A stretch of 64,000 nucleotides of DNA from Siphonodentalium dalli (lineage: Eukaryota; Mollusca; Scaphopoda; Gadilida; Siphonodentaliidae): NCBI GenBank assembly GCA_032622095.1, contig CP136068.1:13993729-14057728 (forward strand), in the 5' to 3' direction. The position numbers were made by a program, and so were the translations under genes. Positions 44,411 through 54,992 of this stretch are shown here, piece after piece (the stretch's first letter is position 1; every line of letters begins with the position of its first letter). The notes below the pieces were generated by a model. That model was not told where the DNA came from. It saw nothing but the letters and a program-made list of their open reading frames with translations, and ran no database searches.

Positions 44411-45389
44411 GGGTATCGTCATATGGTATCAAGATTGCCGTACAACCAGCTGTCCTACCCACGGGGAACTTGTAGCAAAAACATATTGAAATATATACCT
44501 CATATACTACCACAGGGGGAGTCTCTAATTCGGTACCGAATTGGGCCGAACGACGTCAACGTTGATTTTCTGACTCACTGCACCGATTTTGGTCGGATAA
44601 ACGGTATTGTCGCGTATATTGCTACTTCCAAAAGTGATATAAACCCTCCTTACCATGTAAAGTGCTGTAGAATGCCGATATAAACCTGTTTTATACGTTC
44701 AAGTGTTAGAAATCTTTCTAATGTGACCATAAACATGGGACGATTCACCATTCATCGTGGCAATATAATGCCCTCTTTCTGATTGGTCGATATTCACGTG
44801 GCTTTGTTTACGAAATGACCGTCCGAAAAAATATATTGTGTTTTTCGACCAATGTGAAAGAGTCACATTTGCCAATATCGTGTGCGTAACGTAACTATCA
44901 CAAGTATAACGTACTCTGATAACAACTTATCGCCAAATTCATGCTTCAAACATTTTTAACATATCATCTTCGACTTGTTTTATTTTATTTTTATGAAAAG
45001 AAATAACAAATGGGGTAATAAATATTTATAACGACAAATAGAATCAAATTGGTCATTTTCTTGGTACAGGCAAGCAAGGTACGAATATTTGTGAAATCTG
45101 AGTACGAACGTCGGAGTGTTCCCCTATGGTATTCCAATAATCACCATCCGTGGAGTGCATGTTCATGGTTTGGTTTGAAGAAATTTTCTCACTTCAAAGT
45201 ATACAAAAGTTGTTTGTAGACATTCCACTGCATTTGACAGTGTAAGGAGGTTTTTATTCACTTTTGAAAGAAGAAAAACAAGCGACAATGCCGTTTACGC
45301 GGACATAATCGGTTCGGTGAGTCAGAAATGCAACAAATTTCTGGAATGGGAAACCGAACATTGTCTGACCTTGTCATATATATATATAT
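44411..45389. other. no gene seen
   Basis: The sequence is AT-rich, with short frames and no family features. Confidence 0.5.
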
Positions 45390-45470
45390 TATTACGCCAC
45401 CTAGTGTGGTGTTACTTGCATTTGGTTTTTTTATATCGCATGGAGTACAGGGCGAATGTATTCTTGGAGA
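45390..45470 (+). repeat. ATTACGCCACC repeat, copy 1
   Basis: ATTACGCCACCTAGTGTGGT followed by TATATCGCATGGAGTACAGG. Copies occur at 47686-47765 (+) and 53040-53130 (-). In copies 1 and 3 the frame reads a hydrophobic LLAFGFFISHG / FLAFGFLISHG stretch. Confidence 0.7.
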
Positions 45471-45955
45471 TTGTTTGTACCTTACTCAATCGTACCGATA
45501 TAATCACGTAGATGCCGAAATTGTAAAGTTAACGCCAGCGGTGTATAATACGTTTATGAAAATATGATAAATCCTATCGATAGAGTCAGGACAGGCTCAA
45601 ATTGTAAACTTAAAGTCACCGGTGTAATAATATGTTGTTGAAAATATAAATAATCTGATAGCCTGAAAAATATTGTATAACCTATTGGGAGCCCATAATA
45701 AATGGGAATAACCTATTGGGAGCCCCTGCTGTATCTTATGGAGATTGTTTGTACCTTACTGAATCGTACCGATATAATCACGTAGATGCCGAAGTTGTAA
45801 AGTTAACGCCACTGGTGTATAATATGTTTATGATAAATCGTATCGATAGAGTGAGGACAGGCTCAAATTGTAAACTTAAAGTCGAAAATATAAATAATCT
45901 GATAGCCTGAAAACATTGTATAACCTGTTGGGAGCCCCTGGTGTAGTGAACTGAA
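45466..45955. repeat. direct duplication, offset 274 bp
   Basis: GGAGATTGTTTGTACCTTAC starts at 45466 and again at 45740. Both copies keep the frame GDCLYLTxSYRYNHVDAExV, but no protein family is recognised. TAACCTATTGGGAGCCC recurs three times. Confidence 0.8.
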
Positions 45956-46340
45956 TTATGGGTAATTTTAATTGGAGTGCGCATGTCTGTTTTTTTTGTA
46001 GTAACGGCCATCTTTTATTTTCTGCATGCGCAGTCTATATGCGTTCTTTTGGGGAAATTCGCTATTTTGGTTAAGTGAAACAATGGTATGAGTTCAATGT
46101 TTGTTTGTATATAAGAAAGTATATCGAATTTTGGAGGCCGACAATTGTATCTATTTGAAGATTAAAAGTTGCTTGTGTGTATTTAGCTGTGCATGGTTCG
46201 TTAATTAGGCCAGCCTATTGTCATATTAGAACGTCTCCAATAACATACAACCTCTCTGCAGTTAACATTGTGAATTTGGCAACAGTCCAAGCAGGCCCTC
46301 TAATGGAGCACTGTGAATTTGGCAACAGTCCAAGACACGT

Positions 46341-46507
46341 GGGGTATATATAGAATACACACGTAGTGTTTCTGAATACCAAATTTACACCACGAGTGGG
46401 ATTGATGGTTTACCACACGAGCTTTAGCGAGTGTGGTAAATCATCAATCCCACGAGTGGTGTAAATTTGGTATTCAGAAACACTACGTGTGTATTTTGTT
46501 TATACCA
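46341..46507. repeat. near-perfect hairpin, ~60-bp arms
   Basis: AATACACACGTAGTGTTTCT at 46355 pairs with the end at 46495 through a GAGCTTTAGCGA loop. The outer GGTATA flanks also match. It is probably a small MITE. Confidence 0.9.
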
Positions 46508-47329
46508 TGACCGGTACAGGAGCAACAACTGCTATGAAATCGAAATAAACCCACTTAAATTAAGATGATTCTGTCGCACCATTCACAATCATCCCCGTTG
46601 TGTTCCCCACACTTGGCCGTACATCGACGTACACTATCACAGCTGATCAGGCGTATTGATACATTGAATTAGGTCAACATTCAATTGTACGAATATGGTA
46701 TCATTGTAGCCAATTCACAATAAACTGTAATCATGATGAAACCGCCATAAATAAACAACATGAATATATATATATGGGAATACGAATTTAATGAATATAA
46801 ATATAACACATTGCGGGAACTTTTTTTTCTCCGCCGTACAGTGAACAGGAAACCACGAAAGTCATTTTGAAATCCACCGTTTGTTGTTCGAGTTTTTTAC
46901 GTCTATTTCTTGAAATATATGTTCAATTTGTTGATCTGGATGTGATTTCCACGGAAATAACTGTTCGTTTTTATCGCATTAGTGAGTATAATATTCAATT
47001 GAATCGAAAGTATCAAATTGTTTTCATCGCGAGGCGCTACATTTTAAAAATAGAGTGATTTTGATCGAGGTCATGGAAGGTTAATGAAAGGTCAACTCGG
47101 ATGTAGTTCTACTATGGGTATAAACTTTAACCATTGAAATGCCATTAAAACGTGTTACCCACAGTAGAAACGTGTTACCCACGGTCGGACTCCTGTTCAC
47201 ACACAGTAGGGTGTACAGCACAAATATATTATATAGCATGTTTGTACACAGTACAATAGGGAGTCATGGTATAAAATAACTGAACACCTGTGGCCAACTT
47301 GATCTCCAGAATGTTTTTAAGTGGAAGGG
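46508..47329. other. no gene seen
   Basis: The sequence is AT-rich. The only repeat is a doubled CGTGTTACCCAC at 47151-47180. Confidence 0.5.
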
Positions 47330-47610
47330 ACAGTGTAGTGGGGTGGGGGTGGAAGTTAGATTTTGAGTGTGTATGATTCACAACTTTTGTAAAAAAAAGT
47401 TAATGCACATGTAGTTGGAAATTTCATACATTATTACACTACAACATAAAGGTTAAAATACATGGTTACCATTGCCTGGTATCCCAACTAGTAATTATTG
47501 TCCCCATTATGATGGGGACGGGGATCGAATGATGGAGGTATTTTGAGGGGGTGGGAGTCACAACTGTTATAAAGAATTTTAACAGTTGGAAATTTCATAC
47601 ATGATTACAC
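47330..47610. repeat. two-copy repeat containing AGTTGGAAATTTCATACA
   Basis: The block with GGGGTGGGGGTGG, CACAACTTTTGTAAA and AGTTGGAAATTTCATACAT occurs at about 47335-47450 and 47535-47625. It is related to the family at 21640-21870. Confidence 0.6.
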
Positions 47611-47685
47611 TAACTTTTTGTCCCCATTTATTTTACTGCTGTCTTGTTTGTTACTGTATTCCTGATATGGAAATAATAAAGAGCA

Positions 47686-47765
47686 TTTATTACGCCACCT
47701 GTGGTGTATCTAGCTGCTGAGATTTTTATATTGCGTGGTGGACAGGGCGAATGCATTGTGGGGCT
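47686..47765 (+). repeat. ATTACGCCACC repeat, copy 2
   Basis: TTATTACGCCACCTGTGGTG followed by TATATTGCGTGGTGGACAGG, matching copy 1 at 45390. Confidence 0.7.
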
Positions 47766-47867
47766 TTTATTTATAGAGTTGGAAATTCCGTTTATTTAAA
47801 AGTCGGAACTACGCGACCAGTAGGCCAAGTCCAGTAAAACGGTTCGTTATAGGTGCTGGTTGTTATT

Positions 47868-47960
47868 GTTATTTTAACGGAATTCTGAGTTGGTCATTCG
47901 CGAAACCAATATATTTTATATTCTATAATTAAAACCGTGGGTATATAATATATGATCCTC
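47868..47960 (+). repeat. AACGGAATTCTGAG repeat, copy 1
   Basis: TTAACGGAATTCTGAGTTGG plus AACCAATATATTTTATATT. The second copy is at 49130-49220, on the other side of the foldback at 48031. Confidence 0.75.
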
Positions 47961-48030
47961 TTTATGGATATTGTAGGAAGGTAAATTTAGCTAAAGCGGT
48001 GGGATATCTTGCAAGACAACACATTTCGGT

Positions 48031-48740
48031 TTGCGCTATAACTGCTCAATGTTTTAAGGTGTTACACAACGTCTGACAAAAAGAGTTCTATCGGGAATAT
48101 TCACACTATTTTTTCAGAGAACATGCATAGAGTAAACATAGTCCTATCGGACTATCGTAAAGTAGTTCCGTTTAATTCGGGATTAATTAACCCTCAGACT
48201 GCCGAAACTGCCGACAATAAATTCGCTTGTTCGTGTCCGCCGAAAATCAAACTTGCCTGTTTAGAGGTCCCATTTTTGTGGCTAATGGTGATAGAATCAC
48301 AATTTTTCAGTCAAATTCATGGATAAATTACATTACACTTAATCGGCTTATGTCCGCGGCCATAAACCTGCGTTTTGATAACAATTTATTTGAGACAAAC
48401 TGTTGCGCGGGTATCAGTCGGCGCTTATCGGTTGAAGTTATTATGATCGTGCAGCCTGCGCGTGCAACAAGTGTTCAAATACAACAGAAGAAAAAAATAC
48501 TATGTCAAATAAATAACGTCATCAATGGACAGACAAGTTTCATTTCCGCGGGACACGAAAAAGCGAATTTAATGTCGTCAGTTTCGGCAGTCTGAGGGGT
48601 TTAATTAATCTCCTTTACGATATCCCGATAGGACTATATTTACACTATGTTCTCTGAAAAAAAATGGTGTGAATATTCCCGATAGAACTATTTTTATCAG
48701 ACGTTTTGTAACACATTAAAACATTGAGCAGTTAGCGCAA
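48031..48740. repeat. foldback with ~210-bp arms
   Basis: Left arm 48031-48247 (GCGCTATAACTGCTCAATGT...) pairs with 48541-48740. The ~290-base loop carries an open frame that runs into the arms and is not convincing as a gene. Confidence 0.85.
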
Positions 48741-49409
48741 TTTTCTGGAATTTCGGACTATTTCGTCTATAAAAATACGATGAGCAACTGAAAATGTTTT
48801 TCAACATTCTGGAAGGGGTAGATGTCCAGGTATATATGTTTAAAATTTCACGCATAAACTATGACAGATAACAAAGTTATAATTAGTTTTATAGGCCCAC
48901 CATAAATCCCCTATAATAAACGCATGCCCCCGTAAGCACATGGCTTTGCTGTGGATGCTTTCGTTCCCAGCATGCATCATTCTCGCTATCTGTAAAATGT
49001 CTATGAACAATGGCTGTGCCACGCACTCTTAGCTTTGATCCGCATTTAGAAGCATTCTGGTGTGGCGAATGAGAAACCTGCAGTAATTTATAAGCCGTAG
49101 TTCATTGTAATAATTTGAAGAATTACTTATCTTAACGGAATTCTGAGGCGGTCCATTCATGTAACCAATATATTTTATATTATGATTTATATTTATGGCT
49201 AATAATACGATCTTGGTGGCGTTACCATTTCTGACTATGGTTTTCTTGTGTACACTGTTTTCTACAAAGTGCCTGTGGTCCTACCTATGTTTAATGCAAA
49301 AATAACCTATCTACAGAATTCAAACAAGTGAGTGCGTTGCCAGAGTGTCACAATATTGTCCAAAAGATAAGCCAAAATAACAGTGCGAAGTGCGAAGATT
49401 AAATTGTAC

Positions 49410-49676
49410 TTAAGGGCTTTGCTAACCCAATTTTCCCCAAATTTAATGGAGTCCAAAACAAAGGTTTATGTTCACTTTTATTAGTAACCACAGTAACCAA
49501 ACCCATGAATGCAACATTTTAAGAGTATAATTCATGGTAGATTATGTTAGAAATTCAAAATGTGGAATTTATAGAAGTTTTTAAAATAAAAATTTTCGAA
49601 CCCAAAATCAACAAGCACAAACTCAATATCAAAGAAAAAAATATGGCAATATATGAAGAATGATGAACAATAAAGA
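49410..49676. repeat. TTAAGG-ended repeat, copy 1
   Basis: TTAAGGGCTTTGCTAACCC followed by AATTTTCCCCAAATTTAATG. It is the reverse complement of 53419-53695 over about 270 bp. Confidence 0.85.
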
Positions 49677-50458
49677 TATACTCACATTTCTTTAGTTTCA
49701 TTAAGATTTTTGGCTTGGAAGCAGTTGTTTACAGATGGTAGCTTTCATTGCTCAGAAAAGCTATTTGGGAACTGTATTTGATGGGTTAAGTTAATGTTCA
49801 CTCAAGCCAGCTAAGATTATGGCCGGGAGCATCTCACTTTGCCGACGGCTATTGTTTCCGGGGGTACCTGCAAGAGGTGGCGATAATCCCTTACTTCAAT
49901 CATTTGCCGCTTATAGTCTATTCCTCTTTTCTTTTGGTGTTTTAATGGTTTGTCCTCTCTTTTGGTAGGTTTTTAAAGATTTGTCAATTTGGGAACGATG
50001 GTTTTGGAACCTTTGGTGCGGATTCAATGTTGATGTCAGGAAATAATCTATGTCATGTTTTATTTATTTATTGATGCAAAATAATTAATAAAATACATAC
50101 AAGGAGATAACAAACATATAACAAATACACGACAATACTTTAACAAAAAGCTCAATGGCGAACACATTCAGCGATTGAATCTAAGTATTCTACAACGTCG
50201 ATCTCGTTTTACCTGAATATTCTCTTGAAATGTCTAAGAGACGCGTTAACTGCCCGATATTTTCTTCTCTGTGGTTGAACTCTGCCGCCACCAGTCAGTT
50301 GAAGTATCGTCGATTCTGTATATCTTTTTTAATGTGGTCGATCAAGTCGAATATATTTGGTTTTGAAATTAGAATGCTCTTTATTGTCTGGCGTTTTGTT
50401 TAGAGAAGAATGGATGCTCTTTATAAGAATTTGAAATAAGAAAATGCATGTGTCGTAC

Positions 50459-50665
50459 CTGGTCAGAATCGGCTAGATGGTTGTGTTGACTCGTTGAAGA
50501 ACTAACTATCTCGTTCTTTGTGTTGATGGTGGCACCACAGCCATTCTTACAAAACACCCAGTGGACATTCTCGGATCGACGTGATTTGATGCGGAATTTG
50601 AAGACCAGGTGTTTGCCTCCTCGATCGTTGGCGATGAATAATACATTTACTTGAGAACTTGCCAT
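50459..50665 (-). CDS. FLYWCH-type zinc finger exon
   Basis: An ATG at 50665 opens 69 codons ending at a CAG|GTACGA donor (GT at 50457-50458). The peptide reads MASSQVNVLFIANDRGGKHL, then HWVFCKNGCGATINT and QHNHLADSDQ. This gives the C-x3-C ... H-x-H zinc ligands of a FLYWCH finger, a DNA-binding module related to WRKY-GCM1 fingers and shared with MULE transposases. Here the frame is intact, unlike the plus-strand paralogue at 31245-31493. It lies inside the 65-bp inverted repeats. No transposase domain follows within the element, so either the element is a deletion derivative or the gene is a captured exon. Confidence 0.68.
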
Positions 50666-51179
50666 GATGAAGATAGAACATTGAATATGATCAACTTTGG
50701 AGAGACATGGGGTTTTTATAGCTCAATACGATCGCTCAATACGAATAACAGTTTACTACTATTTCACTGAGTGAACATGAAAATCGCTCATCTGATGACG
50801 ACTAAAGTGAAATTCGTTTAGCGGGCATGCTAAAACAACATTGCAAACAGGAGCCGGGAAAACTGTTATTTAATTAATACAGACTATAGGCGCGACTATC
50901 ACACATTGCCTGCGATATTTTTGCAGGCTCGTCGACAAAGTGAGAACAAGAAAACCATAGTCAGAAATGGTAACGCCACCAAGATCGTATTATTAGCCAT
51001 AAATATAAATAATAATACAATTATTCTATAAACTAGCTTTCAAATTTTATGCGGGAAATTTGCGTACTTCCATATTTCAAGTTTTCCCGTTTCTCGTGGC
51101 ATACATTACTTTCATCAAACTGTCTTCTTTATTACACAAGCTGATAGGCCCGACTTCACCCGGGCTGTTTCCCATCTGC

Positions 51180-51720
51180 TTTCCGGTGAAAGGTGCGATT
51201 TGACCCTCAATTGACTATTTCGAAAGTCAAGGTCAGGTCAGGGTCATGATTTGTCCAGTCCAAAACACCCCCACCCGTAGAAAACTACCCATAGGTATCA
51301 TATTTCGTCGAAATCCGTCCGTTTTACCCAACTTGAACTTTAATTAACAATTTTGAAGGTCAAGGTAAGGTCAGAGTCATGATTTGACCCGTCCAAAACA
51401 CCCCCCCCCCGACAAAAGTACCCATAGGTATCAAATTTCGTCGAAATCTATCCGTTTTATCCGAGTTGACCTTTGATTGGCCATATTGAAGGTCAAGGTC
51501 AGGCCGAGGTCACGATTTGACCCGTTCAAAACTCTCCTCGGACCAAAGTATCCCTAGATATAAAATTTCGCCGAAATTTGTCCGTTTTACCCAAATTGAC
51601 CTTGCATTGACAGTTTTAAAGGTCAAGGTCAGGTCGGGGTCACGATTTGACCCGTTCAAAACACTTCCCGGACACAAATACCCATAAGTATCAAATTACG
51701 TTGAAATCTATGGAAAGCCG
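51180..51720. repeat. ~133-bp satellite, array 2
   Basis: About four units are present, with GATTTGACCCG or GATTTGTCC at 51248, 51381, 51514 and 51644. Each carries a GTCAAGGTCAGGTC block and TTTCGTCGAAATC. It is the inverted counterpart of 24757-25120. C10 lies at 51401-51410. Confidence 0.9.
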
Positions 51721-52152
51721 AGGAGGACATGTTGGTTGCTTATTGCTAGATATACGACGCGGTATTTTGAAGGTGTTTCAAACTAGGAGATAGAAGTATT
51801 CTGCCTTTCAAATGGTGATGAATTATAGTAGTTTATTCAAATTTTATGGCATAAATTGTTATTAAAACCGTATATACTATAAAAAATTAATGACTCGAAA
51901 ATTAAGTGGGCCTTTAAACAAAGTCACAATTGCATTTAGGCTCATCTCATACTCGTCCATTCAGCGATATTCTACTGCGCAGTTTGTTATAGCCTCCAGT
52001 ATTTATTGAGCGTTATACCCCCAACTGTTATAATTCGCCTTTAGCAGGCGTACTCTTGCCTCAGATTATTGAGATATTAGGTCACACATAATCACATTAA
52101 ATCGCATCGTAACATAGCAATTGTGTGGGCTCCTTGGCGTGAATATGTAATG

Positions 52153-52937
52153 AGAAATAAGGTCATACGTAATGACATTAAACTCAAGAAAACCCTCGAA
52201 AACAAAACAAAATCACATGTAATGTTTTACGTTATTTCCTTCATAAAAAGAATCTTCGTGATAATGAACCCTCTCGTTACTTTAGAATATAGAATTAACC
52301 TTAAAATAAAAAAAATCTTTGGAACACAGAACCTTCGGAATAACGAACCTTCGGATTGGTGAACCTTCGGAATAGCGAACATTCAGAGAAATTTCGGAAT
52401 AGTGGACCTTCGGGATAGTGAACATTCGGAATAGAGACATTCCCCCCAATATTCATATTATATGCCCAGAGTTCAAAGGTATGGACCCATAAAATTCTAA
52501 ACTTGGCCCTTAAAATATTGAACTCCAAATTGGAGCACACACAGAACACCACTTAAGTCAACTGAACCTATGTCATGTCCCAATGCGGGAGGGTCCATAT
52601 ATACCACAACATTCATAGTATATGCCAAGAATTCAAAGGTATGGGACACGTAATGACATAAAATCTCAAGAAAACCAGCGAAAACAAAACAAAATCACAT
52701 TTAATGTTCTAAGTTAAGTTATTTCCTCCTGTATCTGTATCGGTGTGCGCGCATGATCAGTTCGGATGTGAGCGCACACTCCATATAAAGAATCTTTGTG
52801 AAAATGAACCCTCTCAAATTAGTCTCAATACTTTAAAATATAGAATTAACCTAAAAATAACAAAAACCTTCGGAATAGAGAACCTTCGGAATAGCGGACC
52901 TTCGGGATAGCAAACCGTCATAATAGAAGCATGTCCC
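52153..52937. repeat. ~485-bp tandem duplication with ACCTTCGGAATAG minisatellite
   Basis: Blocks GTAATGACAT, CGAAAACAAAACAAAATCAC and ATATAGAATTAACC recur in order in 52153-52440 and 52640-52937. Each ends in a 16-19 bp minisatellite (GAACCTTCGGAATAGC). Confidence 0.85.
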
Positions 52938-53039
52938 CACAATTACACCGGTGACGTAAACACATGTGCCAATCTTAGTTGTACTCTCGTAATTATCGGT
53001 ACGATGAAACGGTGACGGAATCTGACGAGGTTTGCCGAA

Positions 53040-53130
53040 TGTACAATCACCCAGTGAATTATCGATCGACCATGCGATATCAAAAAACCAAAAGCTAGAA
53101 ACACCACACTACGGTGGCGTAATAAGCCAT
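53040..53130 (-). repeat. ATTACGCCACC repeat, copy 3 (inverted)
   Basis: This is the reverse complement of copies at 45390 and 47686. On the minus strand the frame includes SVVFLAFGFLISHG. Confidence 0.7.
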
Positions 53131-53418
53131 TATGACCAGCAGAACAGTCCAGGTGCTTGAGCCATGACAAGATTACATCCCGATTCAGGATGATTGGCGA
53201 CCTAGTTTCTGGGTTATGGGGTACCCAGAGATTAGGGATTAATCATTACACAGTTCTTTTGTCAAGAGATTCACAACACACCACTGTCCACACAGTTATT
53301 AACACTTAATTTTAACTGTCACCTCACTTCAAGGGATGTCAGGCAAGTTACTCAAATATTTGTAAACAATTGGTTCTTAGTAATTTTATCAAAGAATGCT
53401 TGATAAATATGAATATTA

Positions 53419-53695
53419 TTTTATTGTTCATCATTCTTCAGAGTGTTCAGTACACATTGCCATATTTTTTTCTTTGATATGGACTTTGTGTTTGTTGATT
53501 TTGGGTTCGAAAAAATTGATTTTAAAAACCTCTACAAATTTCACATTTAGTATTTCTAACATATTCCACCATGAATTATACTCTTAAGATGTTGCATTCA
53601 TGGGTTTGGTTACTGTGATTACTAATAAAAGTGAACATAAACCTTTATTTTGACTCCATCAAATTTGGGGAAAATTGGGTTAGCAAAGTCCTTAA
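53419..53695. repeat. TTAAGG-ended repeat, copy 2 (inverted)
   Basis: This is the counterpart of 49410-49676. It ends GGGTTAGCAAAGTCCTTAA directly before the CR1-like LINE. Confidence 0.85.
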
Positions 53696-53744
53696 CAGCG
53701 GGTATCCGAATAGCATAGGTATCCAGGTGCCGTATCTAGGGAGA

Positions 53745-53850
53745 CCCTATAAAAGCCCAGCTGGGCGGCCCAGCTGGGCGATTCTGAAAAAATAGTATAA
53801 AAGCCCCTACTGGGCGGCCCAGCTGGGCGGTATTAGAGTAAACTCCAAAT
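53745..53850 (+). promoter_or_regulatory. tandem TATAAAAG / CCCAGCTGGG repeat in the LINE 5' UTR
   Basis: Two ~58-bp units each contain TATAAAAGCCC and GGCGGCCCAGCTGGGCG. They lie 125-230 bases upstream of the ORF at 53975, a plausible internal promoter array. Confidence 0.5.
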
Positions 53851-53974
53851 TAAAGGATATTTTGGACGCAATAGTGATTGATTATTACTTTTGGACAACT
53901 AATATATATATTTCTTTGCGAATATCCCGAAAACTTATCATTAGAAAGCTTTAGGAGCGAATATTCTTTTCCCG

Positions 53975-54359
53975 ATGGAACAACTGTGTACTCTCAAATA
54001 TATCATGACACACAAGAAAATATCATATGCACCACATTCCGAAGAAAAGTTGAGACTGAACACAAAACTTGCGATATCACACACAGCGGCATCTATCTTC
54101 ACAGGCGCGAGCATTCTAACAGTACTAGCGGTATTTCTGGCAAGGGCTCTCATGATCCTCGCAGGAGACGTCGAGACTAACCCAGGCCCTTCGAACGAAC
54201 AACACAATCACTCTGTACTTGTATTGAACACACAGAGTATCAGAAATAAATTAGATATACTAGCGGCCGAAACATCAAGTGGCGAGTACGACGTATGCCT
54301 ATTAACCGAATCATGGCTCGATCATTCTATCTCGGACTCAGAAATCCATCTTCCTGGTT
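53975..54359 (+). pseudogene. CR1-like LINE: hydrophobic leader, 2A peptide, endonuclease start
   Basis: From the ATG at 53975, residues 32-63 are hydrophobic (AISHTAASIFTGASILTVLA). They are followed by GDVETNPGP at residues 64-72 (54164-54190), the canonical 2A ribosome-skipping motif, with separation expected between G71 and P72. After it, LVLNTQSIRNKLDIL and CLLTESWL are the opening motifs of a CR1-type APE endonuclease. 2A sequences at this place are known in CR1-group LINEs of several marine invertebrates. The hydrophobic stretch before it could also act as a signal sequence. The frame is cut at 54360 by a retroposed insertion and resumes at 54568. Confidence 0.85.
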
Positions 54360-54555
54360 CTTACCACCCAAGGACTCCTGAATCAACTGTACAGTATCAC
54401 CATATGCACTTAATTTTGTTTTTTGTTTTGTTTTGTTGATCACGTGAATATTATTTTGTAATTTATATTTTGTTGAGTCGGACTTATATAGGTCTTCGGA
54501 CCTGTTGTCTGGCTCTTTGCATTTTTATTTGCAATAAACCTATTTATACAAAAAA
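54360..54555 (+). mobile_element. 5'-truncated retroposed insertion inside the LINE
   Basis: 196 bp flanked by the exact 12-bp duplication ATCTTCCTGGTT (54348-54359, 54556-54567). It ends with CAATAAACC and a short A run. It looks like a LINE 3' UTR or SINE copy inserted by target-primed reverse transcription. Confidence 0.8.
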
Positions 54556-54838
54556 ATCTTCCTGGTTACCACGATCCCGCCCGCAAAGACAGGAACGATG
54601 GGAGAACAGGAGGGGGTGTGTGCATTTACGTCCGCGACAATATACCTTTCAAAATACGCGAAGATCTTGACAGTAACGAAGTAGAAACTATTTGGGTAGA
54701 GGTTACAATTAACAGAAAGCACTGTCTTGTTGGATGCTTCTATCGCCCTCCCAACTCCCCCTCAAGCCAGTGGACGAAAGTTAATAATAACATTTCCCTT
54801 GCGCGCGACACCGACCTGGATGTCATAATAGGTGGAGT
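54556..54838 (+). pseudogene. CR1-like LINE endonuclease, middle part
   Basis: After the insertion the endonuclease continues: GGGVCIYVRDNIPFKIREDL, then ETIWVEV and LVGCFYRPPNSP, and DLDVIIGG where the catalytic GDFN should follow. The frame ends there at a deletion junction (about 54838), which removes the rest of the endonuclease and the whole reverse transcriptase. Confidence 0.8.
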
Positions 54839-54841
54839 AGC

Positions 54842-54983
54842 CACCTGAGTGGAGACCTGACAGATAATCATGTTAAAAATTTCCCCTTTTGTCTATGTGG
54901 GGAATTTGAGACAACTTACCACTATCTCTTTGAATGTACACTGAAACACCTTGAAAAAAACGCGTCAAGTCGTGCGTCGTAAC
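54842..54983 (+). pseudogene. CR1-like LINE C-terminal zinc site
   Basis: FPFCLCGEFETTYHYLFECT is the C-x-C-G...ET..H..FEC zinc motif near the end of CR1-group ORF2. It follows the deletion junction and ends at TAA. It belongs to the same insertion as 53975-54838. Confidence 0.72.
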
Positions 54984-54992
54984 GTTGATTTT

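Larger units (their letters stand above)
49185..51010. mobile_element. element with perfect 65-bp terminal inverted repeats and a FLYWCH exon
   Basis: 49185-49249 (ATTTATATTTATGGCTAATA... TTTTCTTGT) is exactly complementary to 50946-51010. The 1.7-kb interior holds the FLYWCH exon at 50459-50665 and a TTAAGG-ended repeat (49410-49676). Long TIRs with a FLYWCH finger fit a Mutator-like element. No target duplication was identified. Confidence 0.6.

Noticed and set aside
48227-48595. 122-codon plus-strand open frame
   Set aside because: It spans the loop and both arms of a foldback, so most of it is palindromic non-coding DNA.
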